A stretch of 37,741 nucleotides of DNA from NCBI GenBank assembly GCA_036745195.1, contig DAIOGO010000010.1:1-37741 (forward strand). The letters run 5' to 3'. Both the position numbers and the translations under genes were made by a program. This DNA comes from JBFHRE01 sp036745195. GTDB taxonomy: Bacteria > Actinomycetota > Acidimicrobiia > Spongiisociales > ZC4RG35. Below are positions 14,893 to 23,083 of this stretch, piece by piece. Under the pieces are notes generated by a model. The model had not been told where the DNA came from, did not search any database, and saw nothing but the letters and a program-made list of their open reading frames with translations. Every line of letters begins with the position of its first letter. Position 1 is the first letter of the stretch.

Positions 14893-15789
14893 TCAGGCCG
14901 GTTCCAGACCGGCGATGACGGCCGCCAGGTCGGCCGGCAGCGGGGAGTCGAAGCTCATCGACTCCCCGGTGTTCGGGTGTTCGAAGGTGAGGTGAGTGGC
15001 ATGCAGGAACACCCTCGGCGACCCCACCCGCCACGGCCGCCCGTACCAGGGATCACCCACGACCGGGTGCCCGATCGAGGCCAGATGAACCCGTATCTGG
15101 TGGGTGCGCCCCGACTCCAATCTGACCTCGAGAAGCGTGACGTCCTGGTAGCGACCGATCACCCGATAGTGGGTACGGGCGGCCCGTCCCCCCAGGATCA
15201 CCTTGCGTTTGCGTGGATCGGCCGGATCGGTCCCGATCGGAGCATCGATGGTGCCATTGGGCATCTCGACCGTGCCGATGACCAGGGCCAGGTAGACCCG
15301 TTCGATCGACCTGCGGGCGAGGGCCCTGCTCAGTTTCTCGTGGGCCGCACCGGTTCGGGCGACCAGCATCAACCCCGACGTATCCCGATCGAGCCGATGC
15401 ACGATCCCCCAACGGTCGCGCTCCCCCACCCCTTCCAGTTCGGGGAATCGTTGCAGCAGGCCGGCGGCGAGTGTCCCCGTCCGGCGCCCTGCCCCTGGGT
15501 GGACCACGACCCCGGCCGGCTTGTCGACGACGATCAGCACCTCGTCGCTGTACACCACCCCGAAGGCAACCTCCTCGGGCTCGAGATTCACCAGTACCGC
15601 ATTCTCGGGGAACTCGATCAGGTCCCCGGGGGCGACTTTGGTCTTGGGTGTGGCGGCCTTCCCGGCCACCGTGACGTGGCCGGCATCGATCAGCGTCTTC
15701 GCCGCCGAGCGGCTGATCCCGGCCAGGGCCGCCAGCGCCCGGTCGGCTCGTTCTCCCGCCAACTCTGCGCTCACCGACACGGCCCTCAT
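14893..15789 (-). CDS. rluD: 23S rRNA pseudouridine synthase, RluD family
   Basis: A 298-aa pseudouridine synthase with an N-terminal S4 RNA-binding domain (about 10-60, RADRALAALAGISRSAAKTLID). The catalytic domain has VVDKPAGVVVHPG (88-100) and the catalytic aspartate D134 in HRLDRDTSGL. The RTHQIRVHLASIGHPVVGDPWYG block near the end is typical of RluA/RluC/RluD enzymes. RluD modifies helix 69 of 23S rRNA; I assign RluD rather than RluC mainly from context, because rluD commonly sits beside lspA. The start overlaps the lspA stop as ATGA. It is the last gene of the dksA-like, lspA, rluD unit. Confidence 0.9.
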   Translation of the reverse strand: MRAVSVSAELAGERADRALAALAGISRSAAKTLIDAGHVTVAGKAATPKTKVAPGDLIEFPENAVLVNLEPEEVAFGVVYSDEVLIVVDKPAGVVVHPGAGRRTGTLAAGLLQRFPELEGVGERDRWGIVHRLDRDTSGLMLVARTGAAHEKLSRALARRSIERVYLALVIGTVEMPNGTIDAPIGTDPADPRKRKVILGGRAARTHYRVIGRYQDVTLLEVRLESGRTHQIRVHLASIGHPVVGDPWYGRPWRVGSPRVFLHATHLTFEHPNTGESMSFDSPLPADLAAVIAGLEPA

Positions 15790-16262
15790 GCCGACGGCCT
15801 CGCTCGCCAGGTCGCCAGCAACATCAATCCCACCCCGATCGTCAGTGAGGAGTCGGCGATGTTGAAGACCGGGAAATTCGGAAACTGGATCCAATCGATG
15901 ACAAGCCCGTCGACCAGCCCCTCTCCCCTCGCCACACGATCGATCAGATTGCCGGCGGCTCCCCCCATGATGAGCCCGAGCCCGGCCACTTCGAGACCGG
16001 GGCGGGGGACCCGCAGCGCCCACAGGATCACGCCGACCGCAACGATGGCGGCAACGGCGAGAAAAGGCCCACCTTCCTGAAACATGGAGAACGCGGCTCC
16101 CCGGTTCTCGCCAAAGGTGAAAGTGAGCACGCCGGGGATGACCACCCGCGGCGACCCGGCGAATGTCGCCGCCGCCACTCGTTTGGTCAAGAGGTCGATC
16201 GCCACCACCAGCCCCGCCAGCGGGACTGCGACCAGATACGGCCTCAGCTTCGTTTTGCGCAC
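15786..16262 (-). CDS. lspA: Lipoprotein signal peptidase (signal peptidase II)
   Basis: A 158-aa membrane aspartyl protease that cleaves signal peptides from diacylglyceryl-modified prolipoproteins. Four hydrophobic segments are visible. The catalytic aspartates are D108 in GAAGNLIDRV and D137 in FPVFNIADSSLTIG. The conserved GENRGAAFSM (51-60) is present. The length is typical. The GTG start lies 19 bases inside the upstream zinc-finger gene, so translation is probably coupled. It overlaps rluD by 4 bases at the 3' end. The dksA-like, lspA, rluD order is common in bacteria. Confidence 0.95.
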   Translation of the reverse strand: MRKTKLRPYLVAVPLAGLVVAIDLLTKRVAAATFAGSPRVVIPGVLTFTFGENRGAAFSMFQEGGPFLAVAAIVAVGVILWALRVPRPGLEVAGLGLIMGGAAGNLIDRVARGEGLVDGLVIDWIQFPNFPVFNIADSSLTIGVGLMLLATWRARPSA

Positions 16263-16615
16263 GAAACGCAGAACGTGGCGTACGGAAGGACCTCGAGACG
16301 CGCAACAGGAATCGATTCGCCGCAGCTCTCGCAGATGCCGTAGATGCCTCGTTCCACCCTCGCCAGGGCGTGTTCCACCTTGTGGAGCAGGTCTTCGAGG
16401 TTCTTCTCGATCGACAGTTCCTTCTCGTATTCGAACTTCATCGACCCGGCCTCGGCGCTGCCCGGATCAGGGCTCCTGTCAGCCGAGGTCTCGCTGAGTC
16501 TGGCTTCTTCTCGATCCCGTTCGTGCTCGGCGATCAGCTCCACGAGCCGCTGACGCTCGCTCTCGAGTTGGGTCTTGAACTTACTCAGCGTGGATTTAGC
16601 CAATGCCCTGGCCAT
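16244..16615 (-). CDS. DksA/TraR-type zinc-finger protein
   Basis: A 123-aa protein of the DksA/TraR family. A long N-terminal coiled-coil region (about 8-85, rich in E, K and R) leads to a C-terminal four-cysteine zinc finger, C95-x2-C98-x17-C116-x2-C119. DksA binds the secondary channel of RNA polymerase and acts with ppGpp. Actinobacterial members are shorter and less studied, so the precise role (DksA, RbpA-like or other) is open. The start is well supported: AGGGAGG lies 4 bases upstream of the ATG, and a -10-like TATCGT lies at 16641-16646. It heads the operon with lspA and rluD. Confidence 0.88.
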   Translation of the reverse strand: MARALAKSTLSKFKTQLESERQRLVELIAEHERDREEARLSETSADRSPDPGSAEAGSMKFEYEKELSIEKNLEDLLHKVEHALARVERGIYGICESCGESIPVARLEVLPYATFCVSCAKRS

Positions 16616-16640
16616 TGCGCCTCCCTTCAGGCGGAGCGGG

Positions 16641-16646
16641 ACGATA
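16641..16646 (-). promoter_or_regulatory. Putative -10 element of the dksA-like/lspA/rluD operon
   Basis: On the minus strand TATCGT lies 25 bases upstream of the ATG at 16615, in the 45-base gap after the DUF167 gene. Unlike the leaderless genes here, this start has a strong Shine-Dalgarno sequence (AGGGAGG), so a short leader is expected. Confidence 0.35.
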
Positions 16647-16660
16647 CCAGGCCGCCACCG

Positions 16661-16945
16661 CTATCCCGTCAGTCGGTCCCTGATCTCCGCCACCGCCAAG
16701 CCCTCCACGGACACCGTCTTGGCGCGTCCGGAGATCCCGCTCACCAGCGACACCGAGGCGGGGGCGAGCCGATCCCGCAGGTAGGTCAGCATCGCCTCAT
16801 TGGCCTTGCCCCGCTCGGGCGGGGCGGCCACGCACAGCTTGACCCGATCGCCCCGCCGACCCGTCACCCGGGTGCGGGAAGCGCCGGGCACCACCCACAG
16901 ATCGACGAGGACAACCTCGCCGCCCAGCCGAACCCAATCCGCCAT
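16661..16945 (-). CDS. DUF167 (YggU family) protein
   Basis: A 94-aa small protein with the DUF167 pattern: VVPGASRTRVTGRRGDRVKLCVAAPPERGKANEAMLTYLRDRL spans about residues 17-60 and includes the family hallmark APPxxGKANxA. The end, VSLVSGISGRAKTVSVEG, also fits. The family is widespread and its biochemical role is unsettled; it often lies near yggT and yggS. I chose the ATG at 16945 because earlier in-frame starts would run into the divergent ileS leader and add a non-conserved tail. It is transcribed away from ileS. Confidence 0.88.
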   Translation of the reverse strand: MADWVRLGGEVVLVDLWVVPGASRTRVTGRRGDRVKLCVAAPPERGKANEAMLTYLRDRLAPASVSLVSGISGRAKTVSVEGLAVAEIRDRLTG

Positions 16946-17031
16946 CGGGCGGATTGTGGCCGTTTCATTCATTCCGGGTGAGCGATCGGACCTCGTTACC
17001 ATCGGGCCGCCACCGACGGCAGGAGCAGACG

Positions 17032-20000
17032 TTGCCCACATCCGACTTCAAGCGGGTCGACCCCAAGGTCGACCTCCCGGCGCTCGAACACGAGGTGCTG
17101 GAGTTGTGGGATTCGATCGACGCGTTCGCCCGCTCGGTGGAGATGCGCTCACCGACCAAGGAGTACGTCTTCTACGACGGGCCTCCCTTCGCCAACGGCA
17201 GCCCCCACTACGGCCACATCCTGGCCGGGGTGATCAAGGACGTGGTCCCCCGCTACTGGACGATGCGCGGCTACCGGGTGGAACGGCGCTTCGGCTGGGA
17301 CACCCACGGTCTGCCGGTGGAGATGGAGGTCGAGAAGGCGCTCGGCATCTCCGGTCCGCAACAGATCGCCGAATACGGCATCGACCGTTTCAACGAGGCA
17401 TGCCGGGCCCTGGTCGAGAACACGGCCGAGGATTGGGCCACCATGGTCAGGCGGGTGGGCCGCTGGGTCGACATGGAGAACGATTACAAGACCATGGACC
17501 CCGACTTCATGGAGTCGGTCTGGTGGGTCTTCCGGCAACTGTGGGACAAGGGCCTGATCTACCGCGACTTCAAGGTGCTCCCCTACTCGTGGGGAGCCAC
17601 CACCCCGCTGTCGAACTTCGAGGTCAACCTCGGGGGTTACCGCGACGTCGATGACCCGGCGATCACCCTCAAACTCGAGATCCTGGAAGATGCCGGCCCG
17701 GCCCGGACGGGGGATTTCCTCCTGATCTGGACGACCACCCCCTGGACCCTCCCCGGCAACCTGGCGGTGGCGGTCGGCCCCGATATCGCCTACGTGGCAG
17801 TGGAGGTGGCCGGCGAGCGCCACTGGGTGGCCGAAGCCAGGCTCGAGGCGTCGGGCTTCTCGCCCGATCAGGTGGTGGATAGCGCCAAAGGGACCCACCT
17901 GCTCGGCGCTTCCTACCGGCCACCGTTCGACTACTTCGGCGAGGAACGGGACCGCGGCGCCTTCCGGGTGATCGCCTCCGACTCGGTGACCATCGAGGAC
18001 GGAACCGGTCTTGTTCACATGGCGCCCGCCTACGGCGAGGCCGACTTCCTGGCACTCCAGGCGGCCGGTCTCGATGTCCTGGTCGACCCGGTCGACCTGG
18101 GCGGGAACTTCACCGATCAGGTGCCCGAGGTGGCGGGTCTGAATATCAAGGTGGCAGACAAGACCCTGCTCAAGCTGCTCGCCGAACGAGGCATCCTGGT
18201 GCGCAACGAGCGGATTCGTCACCCCTATCCCTTCTGTTATCGAACCGAGACCCCGCTGATCTACAAGGCGATCCCCACCTGGTTCGTCAAGGTGGAGTCC
18301 TTCCGCGACAAGATGGTGGAGCTCAACGACAGCATCCACTGGGTACCCGAGTACGTGGGAGACAAACGATTCGGGAACTGGCTGGCCGACGCCCGCGACT
18401 GGGCGATCAGCCGCAACCGCTACTGGGGTTCGTGCATCCCGGTGTGGCTGTGCGACGGTTGCACCCACCAGGAGTGCATCGGCTCGATCGACGAACTGGC
18501 CGAACGGTCGGGGACCCGGCTGACCGACCTCCACAAACACTTCGTCGATCCGGTCACCTGGCCATGCCCCGAGTGCGGTGGGACGATGCGCCGCACGTCC
18601 GAGGTCCTCGACTGCTGGTTCGAGTCGGGTTCGATGCCCTACTCCCAGATTCACTACCCGTTCGCCAACCGGGAACGGTTCGACGCCTCGTTCCCTGCCC
18701 AGTTCATCGCCGAGGGCCTCGACCAGACCAGGGGCTGGTTCTACACGCTCCATGTTCTTGCCGCCGCCCTCTTCGAGACTCCGGCGTTTCGCAACTGCGT
18801 GGTGAACGGCATGATCCTGGCCGAAGACGGGCGCAAGATGTCGAAGAGCCTCCGCAACTACCCGGATCCGGCCGAGGTGTTCGATCTCCACGGCGCCGAC
18901 GCACTGCGGGCCTTCCTGATCAACTCACCGGTGCTGCGAGCAGAGCCCCTCAGGTTCTCGGAGGAGGGAGTTCGCCATGTGGTGCGCAGCGTCCTCCTGC
19001 CGTTGTGGAACACCTACAGCTTCTTCACGACCTACGCCGAGGCGGACCGGATCACCCTCGACGACATTCGGAACGCTCCTTCGCCGCCCGAACGCCCTGA
19101 GCTCGACCGCTGGATCCTCTCGGTTCTCCAGTCACTCATCTCAGACGTCAACGCCCGGATGGAGGGCTACTACCTCTACGACGTCATCCCGCCCACTCTC
19201 GGGTTCATCGACGACCTCACCAACTGGTATGTGAGACGTTCCCGCCGCCGGTTCTGGAGCGCTCGCGGCGGCGACGACAGCGACAAGCTGGCGGCCTTTG
19301 CGACCCTGTACGAGGTCCTCACCACCTTCTCCAAGGTTCTCGCCCCGGTCCTCCCGTTCATCACCGAGCGGCTCCATCAGGACCTGGAGGCCTCCCTCGA
19401 TCCCACCGTCCCTCGCAGCGTCCATCATTGCGACTATCCGCAGGCGGATCCCGACCTCATCGATGCGCGTCTGGAGCAGGAGATGGCGATCGTTCGCAAT
19501 GTCGTCCAACTGGGTCACTCGGTCCGCAAGAAGCACGGGATCAAGGTCAGGCAGCCGCTCTCCCGGGCAATCGTTCTGAGCCACCAGCCCGGGGTCGCCG
19601 CCGCAGTCGCCGCCCACGAGGCACTCATCTCGGACGAGCTCAACGTGCGAACGGTGGCCACCGAGGAGGACGAGGTGAGCCTGGTGGACCTCAGCGCCAA
19701 ATGCGACTTCAGGAAGCTCGGCCCCCGCCTCGGTGGCCGGATGAAATCGGTGGCCGAAGCGGTGGCGGTCCTCGACGGGACGACCATCGAGCGTCTCCTG
19801 GCCGGCGGCTCAATCGAGGTGGCGGGAGAGACGATCACGATCGACGATGTGATCGTCACCAGGAGCGCTCGGGACGGCACCGTCGTCGAGACCGATGGCG
19901 AGCTGGCGGTGGCACTCGACACGCATCTCGACGAGGCCCTTCTCCAGGAGGGTCTGGCCCGCGAGATCATCAGTGCCCTCCAGACCCTGCGCAAGGAAGC

Positions 20001-20193
20001 GGAATTCGACGTGGCAGACCGGATCCTGGTGGAGTGGGCCTCCGATGACCCGGCGGTACGCGAGATCATGAAACAGCATGCAGATCTGATCGGACGCGAG
20101 GTGCTGGCCGAGTCGCTGGCCGAGGCCGAGGTGCCCGCCTCCCCTCTCTCGCTCGAGGGGCATCTGCTGCGTCTTCAGGTCACCAAACGCTGA
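17032..20193 (+). CDS. ileS: Isoleucyl-tRNA synthetase
   Basis: About 1053 aa, a class I aminoacyl-tRNA synthetase. The HIGH motif appears as HYGH (59-62) in PPFANGSPHYGHILAG. KMSKS (602-606) lies in GRKMSKSLRNYP. The CP1 editing domain contains WTTTPWTLPGNLAVAVGP. The N-terminal VDLPALEHEVLELWD, HYGH and long C-terminal part resemble the actinobacterial/eukaryote-like class (IleS2-like), which tends to be less sensitive to mupirocin. The likely start is a TTG at 17032, because AGGAG sits 6 bases upstream of it. Longer frames starting upstream would overlap the leader and lack a Shine-Dalgarno sequence. The gene is divergent from DUF167 and convergent with divIVA, with 12 bases between the stops. 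Confidence 0.96.
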   Translation: MPTSDFKRVDPKVDLPALEHEVLELWDSIDAFARSVEMRSPTKEYVFYDGPPFANGSPHYGHILAGVIKDVVPRYWTMRGYRVERRFGWDTHGLPVEMEVEKALGISGPQQIAEYGIDRFNEACRALVENTAEDWATMVRRVGRWVDMENDYKTMDPDFMESVWWVFRQLWDKGLIYRDFKVLPYSWGATTPLSNFEVNLGGYRDVDDPAITLKLEILEDAGPARTGDFLLIWTTTPWTLPGNLAVAVGPDIAYVAVEVAGERHWVAEARLEASGFSPDQVVDSAKGTHLLGASYRPPFDYFGEERDRGAFRVIASDSVTIEDGTGLVHMAPAYGEADFLALQAAGLDVLVDPVDLGGNFTDQVPEVAGLNIKVADKTLLKLLAERGILVRNERIRHPYPFCYRTETPLIYKAIPTWFVKVESFRDKMVELNDSIHWVPEYVGDKRFGNWLADARDWAISRNRYWGSCIPVWLCDGCTHQECIGSIDELAERSGTRLTDLHKHFVDPVTWPCPECGGTMRRTSEVLDCWFESGSMPYSQIHYPFANRERFDASFPAQFIAEGLDQTRGWFYTLHVLAAALFETPAFRNCVVNGMILAEDGRKMSKSLRNYPDPAEVFDLHGADALRAFLINSPVLRAEPLRFSEEGVRHVVRSVLLPLWNTYSFFTTYAEADRITLDDIRNAPSPPERPELDRWILSVLQSLISDVNARMEGYYLYDVIPPTLGFIDDLTNWYVRRSRRRFWSARGGDDSDKLAAFATLYEVLTTFSKVLAPVLPFITERLHQDLEASLDPTVPRSVHHCDYPQADPDLIDARLEQEMAIVRNVVQLGHSVRKKHGIKVRQPLSRAIVLSHQPGVAAAVAAHEALISDELNVRTVATEEDEVSLVDLSAKCDFRKLGPRLGGRMKSVAEAVAVLDGTTIERLLAGGSIEVAGETITIDDVIVTRSARDGTVVETDGELAVALDTHLDEALLQEGLAREIISALQTLRKEAEFDVADRILVEWASDDPAVREIMKQHADLIGREVLAESLAEAEVPASPLSLEGHLLRLQVTKR

Positions 20194-20205
20194 GGACGAC
20201 CTCGG

Positions 20206-21006
20206 TCAGACGTCTTCCCAGGGGCGGGGGATCCGCTCGGTGATCTCGGGAAGCTCCAGCTCGTCGACCGCGCTCGACACTCGCGAGTCCCTGGCCACCT
20301 CCCAACCCAACGAAACCAGATCGGGCTCGGTGTCCTCGTCTCCCGGCTGCTCCAACCCGGCCGGTTCGAACTCGTCACCCAGATCGAAGACCTCTTCGTC
20401 GGCGTGCTCGGGGATCTCGTCGTCGTCTGCGGCGACGTAGGCCGGCATCGCTTCCTCCTCGACCAGATCGACGATCGACGGGGTCTCTTCGGCCACCGGG
20501 ACCGATTCCTCATCCGGCTCGGCGCCGGAGACGATCAACTGTGATTCTGCCGCCACCGTCGCGTTCTCCATGGTGGCCGCGTCTTCGAGCATCGGTGCTG
20601 CCAGCAAGGCGAGACGATCCTTCAGTTCGCCCACCACCGAGCGCATGTGCTCGATTTCGCTGCGCATTCGCGACTCCTCCGCAGTCCGCTCCGACTCGAG
20701 GGTACGGGCATCGAGCCGGGCGGTATCGAGGATTCGTTCTGCTTCGCCTTTGGCGTCGGAGACGATCAGATCCGCCGAACGTTGGGCCGACACCAGCGCA
20801 CGAGAGATGGCTGCCTCGGAGTCACCCCGGCCCAGCGCCTGCGTCTCCAGGATGGCGATCCGCTGCTGCGCATCGTGAAGCCGCTGTTCGTAGTCCTTGA
20901 GCGAGGTGACCACCTCATCGAGGAAGTCGTCGACCTCGTCCAGGTCATAACCCCGGAAGGTGGTGACGAAAGTCTTCTGTTGAACGTCGATCGGTGTCAA
21001 TGGCAC
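20206..21006 (-). CDS. divIVA: DivIVA/Wag31-type polar growth and septum protein
   Basis: A 266-aa coiled-coil scaffold that recognises curved membranes and organises polar or septal wall synthesis. The N-terminal DivIVA lipid-binding domain is clear: PLTPIDVQQKTFVTTFRGYD, then LDEVDDFLDEV (2-32). A coiled coil runs from about 35 to 140. The C-terminal 110 residues are unusually acidic and low in complexity (EPDEESVPVAEE, ADDDEIPEHADEE), ending in ITERIPRPWEDV. The start is a GTG with GAGGTG about 4 bases upstream. It closes the dcw cluster after yggT, with a 59-base gap. A weak promoter may lie in that gap. The acidic tail is longer than in Bacillus DivIVA. Confidence 0.92.
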   Translation of the reverse strand: MPLTPIDVQQKTFVTTFRGYDLDEVDDFLDEVVTSLKDYEQRLHDAQQRIAILETQALGRGDSEAAISRALVSAQRSADLIVSDAKGEAERILDTARLDARTLESERTAEESRMRSEIEHMRSVVGELKDRLALLAAPMLEDAATMENATVAAESQLIVSGAEPDEESVPVAEETPSIVDLVEEEAMPAYVAADDDEIPEHADEEVFDLGDEFEPAGLEQPGDEDTEPDLVSLGWEVARDSRVSSAVDELELPEITERIPRPWEDV

Positions 21007-21032
21007 GAAGCACCTCGGATTGTCGGTGAGCC

Positions 21033-21060
21033 CAGGTTACGGAGATGAGACGCGGCGACC
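21033..21060 (-). promoter_or_regulatory. Possible promoter of divIVA
   Basis: On the minus strand TTGGTC and TAACCT are separated by 17 bases, about 26 bases before the divIVA GTG. Each matches consensus at only half its positions. It would allow divIVA expression independent of the long upstream cluster. Confidence 0.28.
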
Positions 21061-21065
21061 AAGCA

Positions 21066-21317
21066 TCAGCATATGACCCGGATCAGGATGAAGACCAGGA
21101 TCACGGAGAGGTCGATGGCCGCCCCTCCGATCCGCACCGGCGGAATCACTCTCCGGATTGGCAGGATCACTGGATAGATGATTCGATCGAGCATCAATTG
21201 CAGCTTGGCGAGCGGGTGGGTGGATGAGATCCGGACCCAGCTCAAGATCACCCAGGCGAACAGCGCCAGGCTGTAGAGATTCAGCACCAGACAGAGGAGC
21301 GCGTAGAGCTGACCCAT
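21066..21317 (-). CDS. yggT: YggT family membrane protein (YlmG-like)
   Basis: An 83-aa membrane protein with two hydrophobic segments (about 3-27 and 67-82). Between them lies the family-typical ILSWVRISSTHPLAKLQLMLDRIIYPVILPIRRVIPPV stretch, with the conserved DP/PIRR-type loop. YlmG/YggT proteins are encoded beside sepF and divIVA in Gram-positive bacteria and are tied to division or nucleoid organisation, but their biochemical role is unclear. It begins 2 bases after the sepF stop, which indicates tight coupling. Confidence 0.88.
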   Translation of the reverse strand: MGQLYALLCLVLNLYSLALFAWVILSWVRISSTHPLAKLQLMLDRIIYPVILPIRRVIPPVRIGGAAIDLSVILVFILIRVIC

Positions 21318-21319
21318 CC

Positions 21320-21823
21320 TCAGGCGTCGAGGTCGATCTCGTATGCTCCGAGACGGGCGAGCCGCTGCTTCTCGTCGGTCGACAGGTCGACACCCCGCGG
21401 TGTCACCAACACCAGGGCGTCTCCGACCTTCTTCATCTTCCCGTCCAGGGCGTAGATCAGACCGGACGAGAAGTCGATCACCCGGCGACCCAGATCCGTG
21501 TCGGCATGGCGGAGATCGACCACCACCGGGATCTGGTCCCGAACCCGATCGGCCAGCACCCTGGCATCGGAGAACTCCTCCACCACCAGGATGTCGGTCT
21601 GGGCATGGGGGCGGATCGTCCTGACCCCGGCCAGGGTCTCACCCCGGGGTGAGGTTCGGGCCGTCGAGGCGGGAGGTTCCACCCGCCGACCCTCCGGAGC
21701 GATCGGCCGGGACCTGCGCCCTTCCGGTTCGGCCGCAGCGACCGGTTCGGGCTCATCGCCGGGGACGGTGTCCTCGTCGACGAGGCCGAGGTACAGGAGC
21801 GCTTTTGAGAACAAAGAAGACAT
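21320..21823 (-). CDS. sepF: SepF, FtsZ membrane anchor
   Basis: A 167-aa division protein that tethers FtsZ filaments to the membrane and takes the place of FtsA in actinobacteria. The N-terminal amphipathic membrane-binding helix is MSSLFSKALLYLGLVDED (1-18). A proline- and arginine-rich linker follows (about 20-75). The SepF core begins near IRPHAQTDILVVEEFSDAR and includes VVVDLRHADTDLGRRVIDFSSGLIYAL, the dimer and FtsZ-tail binding region. I chose the ATG at 21823, one base after the yggS stop; longer in-frame starts overlap yggS and are not conserved in character. The partner motif is present at the FtsZ C terminus. Confidence 0.93.
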   Translation of the reverse strand: MSSLFSKALLYLGLVDEDTVPGDEPEPVAAAEPEGRRSRPIAPEGRRVEPPASTARTSPRGETLAGVRTIRPHAQTDILVVEEFSDARVLADRVRDQIPVVVDLRHADTDLGRRVIDFSSGLIYALDGKMKKVGDALVLVTPRGVDLSTDEKQRLARLGAYEIDLDA

Positions 21824-21824
21824 G

Positions 21825-22472
21825 TCAGCCCTCAAAGATAGCCCGGCCGATCCGGATAAGGGTCGCACCCTCGGCGATGGCGACCTCGAAGTCGTCGGAC
21901 ATCCCCATCGAGAGCTCCGAAACAAGGGGCCAGCGGGTGGCCGCCAGATCCCGCAACTCGCCCAACAGGGCGAAGAACGGTCTCGCCTCGTCCGGACGGT
22001 CCACCACCGGCGGGATCGTCATCAGCCCTCGAACCGGTACGTCGAGCCCAGACATTCGCTCGAGAGTGGCCATCACCTCGCCCGGTGCCACCCCGTGTTT
22101 CTGCGGCTCCATGGCGACGTTGACCTCGAGCAGCACCGGTGGCGGGTTCCCCTGACCCTTCATCCACGCAGTCGCCAATTCGACCCGGTCGAGGGAATGG
22201 AGCACCGATGCCACCGGGCGGACGATCCTGACCTTGTTCGACTGGAGCGGACCGATGAAATGCCAGCGAATGTCGTCGGGCGCAAGTGGCGCCTTCTGTG
22301 CCAGCTCCTGGGCGCGGTTCTCACCGAAGTCGCGGACACCCTGCCCATACAGTTGCATGATCTCCTCGAGCGAGCGCCCCTTCGAGACGGCCACCACCCG
22401 TACCGAGGCCGGGTTCCTGCCGGCCGCCGAAGCGGCCTCCGCCACCCTGGCCATCACCGCCCCGTACCTCAC
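21825..22472 (-). CDS. yggS: YggS/PROSC family PLP homeostasis protein
   Basis: About 215 aa, a TIM-barrel PLP-binding protein that keeps free pyridoxal phosphate and amino-acid pools balanced. The PLP lysine lies in VVAVSKGRSLEEI. FGENRAQEL, WHFIGPLQSNKVR and the C-terminal SMGMSDDFEVAIAEGATLIRIGRAIFE, which binds the phosphate, are all present. The start is a GTG at 22472 that overlaps the pgeF stop as GTGA; earlier in-frame starts lie deep inside pgeF. The position between pgeF and sepF is the usual ylmD-ylmE-sepF-ylmG order. Confidence 0.93.
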   Translation of the reverse strand: MRYGAVMARVAEAASAAGRNPASVRVVAVSKGRSLEEIMQLYGQGVRDFGENRAQELAQKAPLAPDDIRWHFIGPLQSNKVRIVRPVASVLHSLDRVELATAWMKGQGNPPPVLLEVNVAMEPQKHGVAPGEVMATLERMSGLDVPVRGLMTIPPVVDRPDEARPFFALLGELRDLAATRWPLVSELSMGMSDDFEVAIAEGATLIRIGRAIFEG

Positions 22473-23083
22473 GGCAACCACGCCACCGTCGCCATCCGGG
22501 CGGTGGTGGCGTCCTTCCGGTGCGACAACCAGCCCGGATCGTGGCGGGTACACCCGGCCACCACCGTCACCTCCAGCTCACCCAGTTGGTCGGCCACCGC
22601 CTTGCGCAGGTCGATCGAAGGGGTTCCCCAGCTGGTCCGGGCGACCGCCGTCGGAAAGCGGGCGAGCAGCTCGTTCCCCACCTCGAAGCAGCAGGGGCCG
22701 ATCGAGGGACCCACCAGGATGTTTCGGGGGCTGAGACCCGCCGCTCGCATCGTCTCGACCAGGCGTAGCACCACCCCCGCCTCCGCCCCCCTCCAGCCGG
22801 CGTGGGCCACCCCCACCCCAGAGTCGGCCTGCACCACCACCCCGGCACAATCGGCGGTGAACACCGCCAGCGGGAGCGAGGGAAGGGTGGTGAACAGCGC
22901 GTCGGCTTCGCCCTGGTCGCCGGGATGATCGGCCTCGACCACCCGTGAACCATGCACCTGCCGGACCGTGGCCCATGCCGCCGGGATACCGAGGGCGTTC
23001 GATACCGCCGCTCGGGCGGCCAGGTCGGACCGTTGGTCACCATCGACTGCCTCGGTGAAGGCGGCCGCCGGGAAGCGGATCAT
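22469..23083 (-). CDS. pgeF: Multicopper-oxidase-like purine nucleosidase/PgeF family (YlmD, laccase domain)
   Basis: A 204-aa protein of the DUF152/YfiH family. The metal or active-site residues appear in order: RQVHGSRVV (His), FTADCAGVVVQ (Cys) and HAGWRG (His). Family members have been described as peptidoglycan editing factor (PgeF, which removes misincorporated L-Ser from UDP-MurNAc peptides) and as purine nucleoside phosphorylases/deaminases, so the function in this organism is not settled. It is slightly shorter than E. coli YfiH. It starts in a 4-base ATGA overlap with the ftsZ stop and overlaps yggS at its end. The location right after ftsZ is typical for actinobacteria. Confidence 0.88.
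   Translation of the reverse strand: MIRFPAAAFTEAVDGDQRSDLAARAAVSNALGIPAAWATVRQVHGSRVVEADHPGDQGEADALFTTLPSLPLAVFTADCAGVVVQADSGVGVAHAGWRGAEAGVVLRLVETMRAAGLSPRNILVGPSIGPCCFEVGNELLARFPTAVARTSWGTPSIDLRKAVADQLGELEVTVVAGCTRHDPGWLSHRKDATTARMATVAWLP

Noticed and set aside
16946..17031. T-box riboswitch ahead of ileS, as found in many actinobacteria
   Set aside because: Only 86 bases separate the divergent DUF167 start from ileS. No T-box consensus (UGGNACCGCG-like) or Stem I features are visible, and the leader is too short.
17149..18891. A 580-codon open frame antisense to ileS
   Set aside because: Same explanation: the ileS reading frame holds the HIGH and KMSKS motifs and the antisense frame has none.
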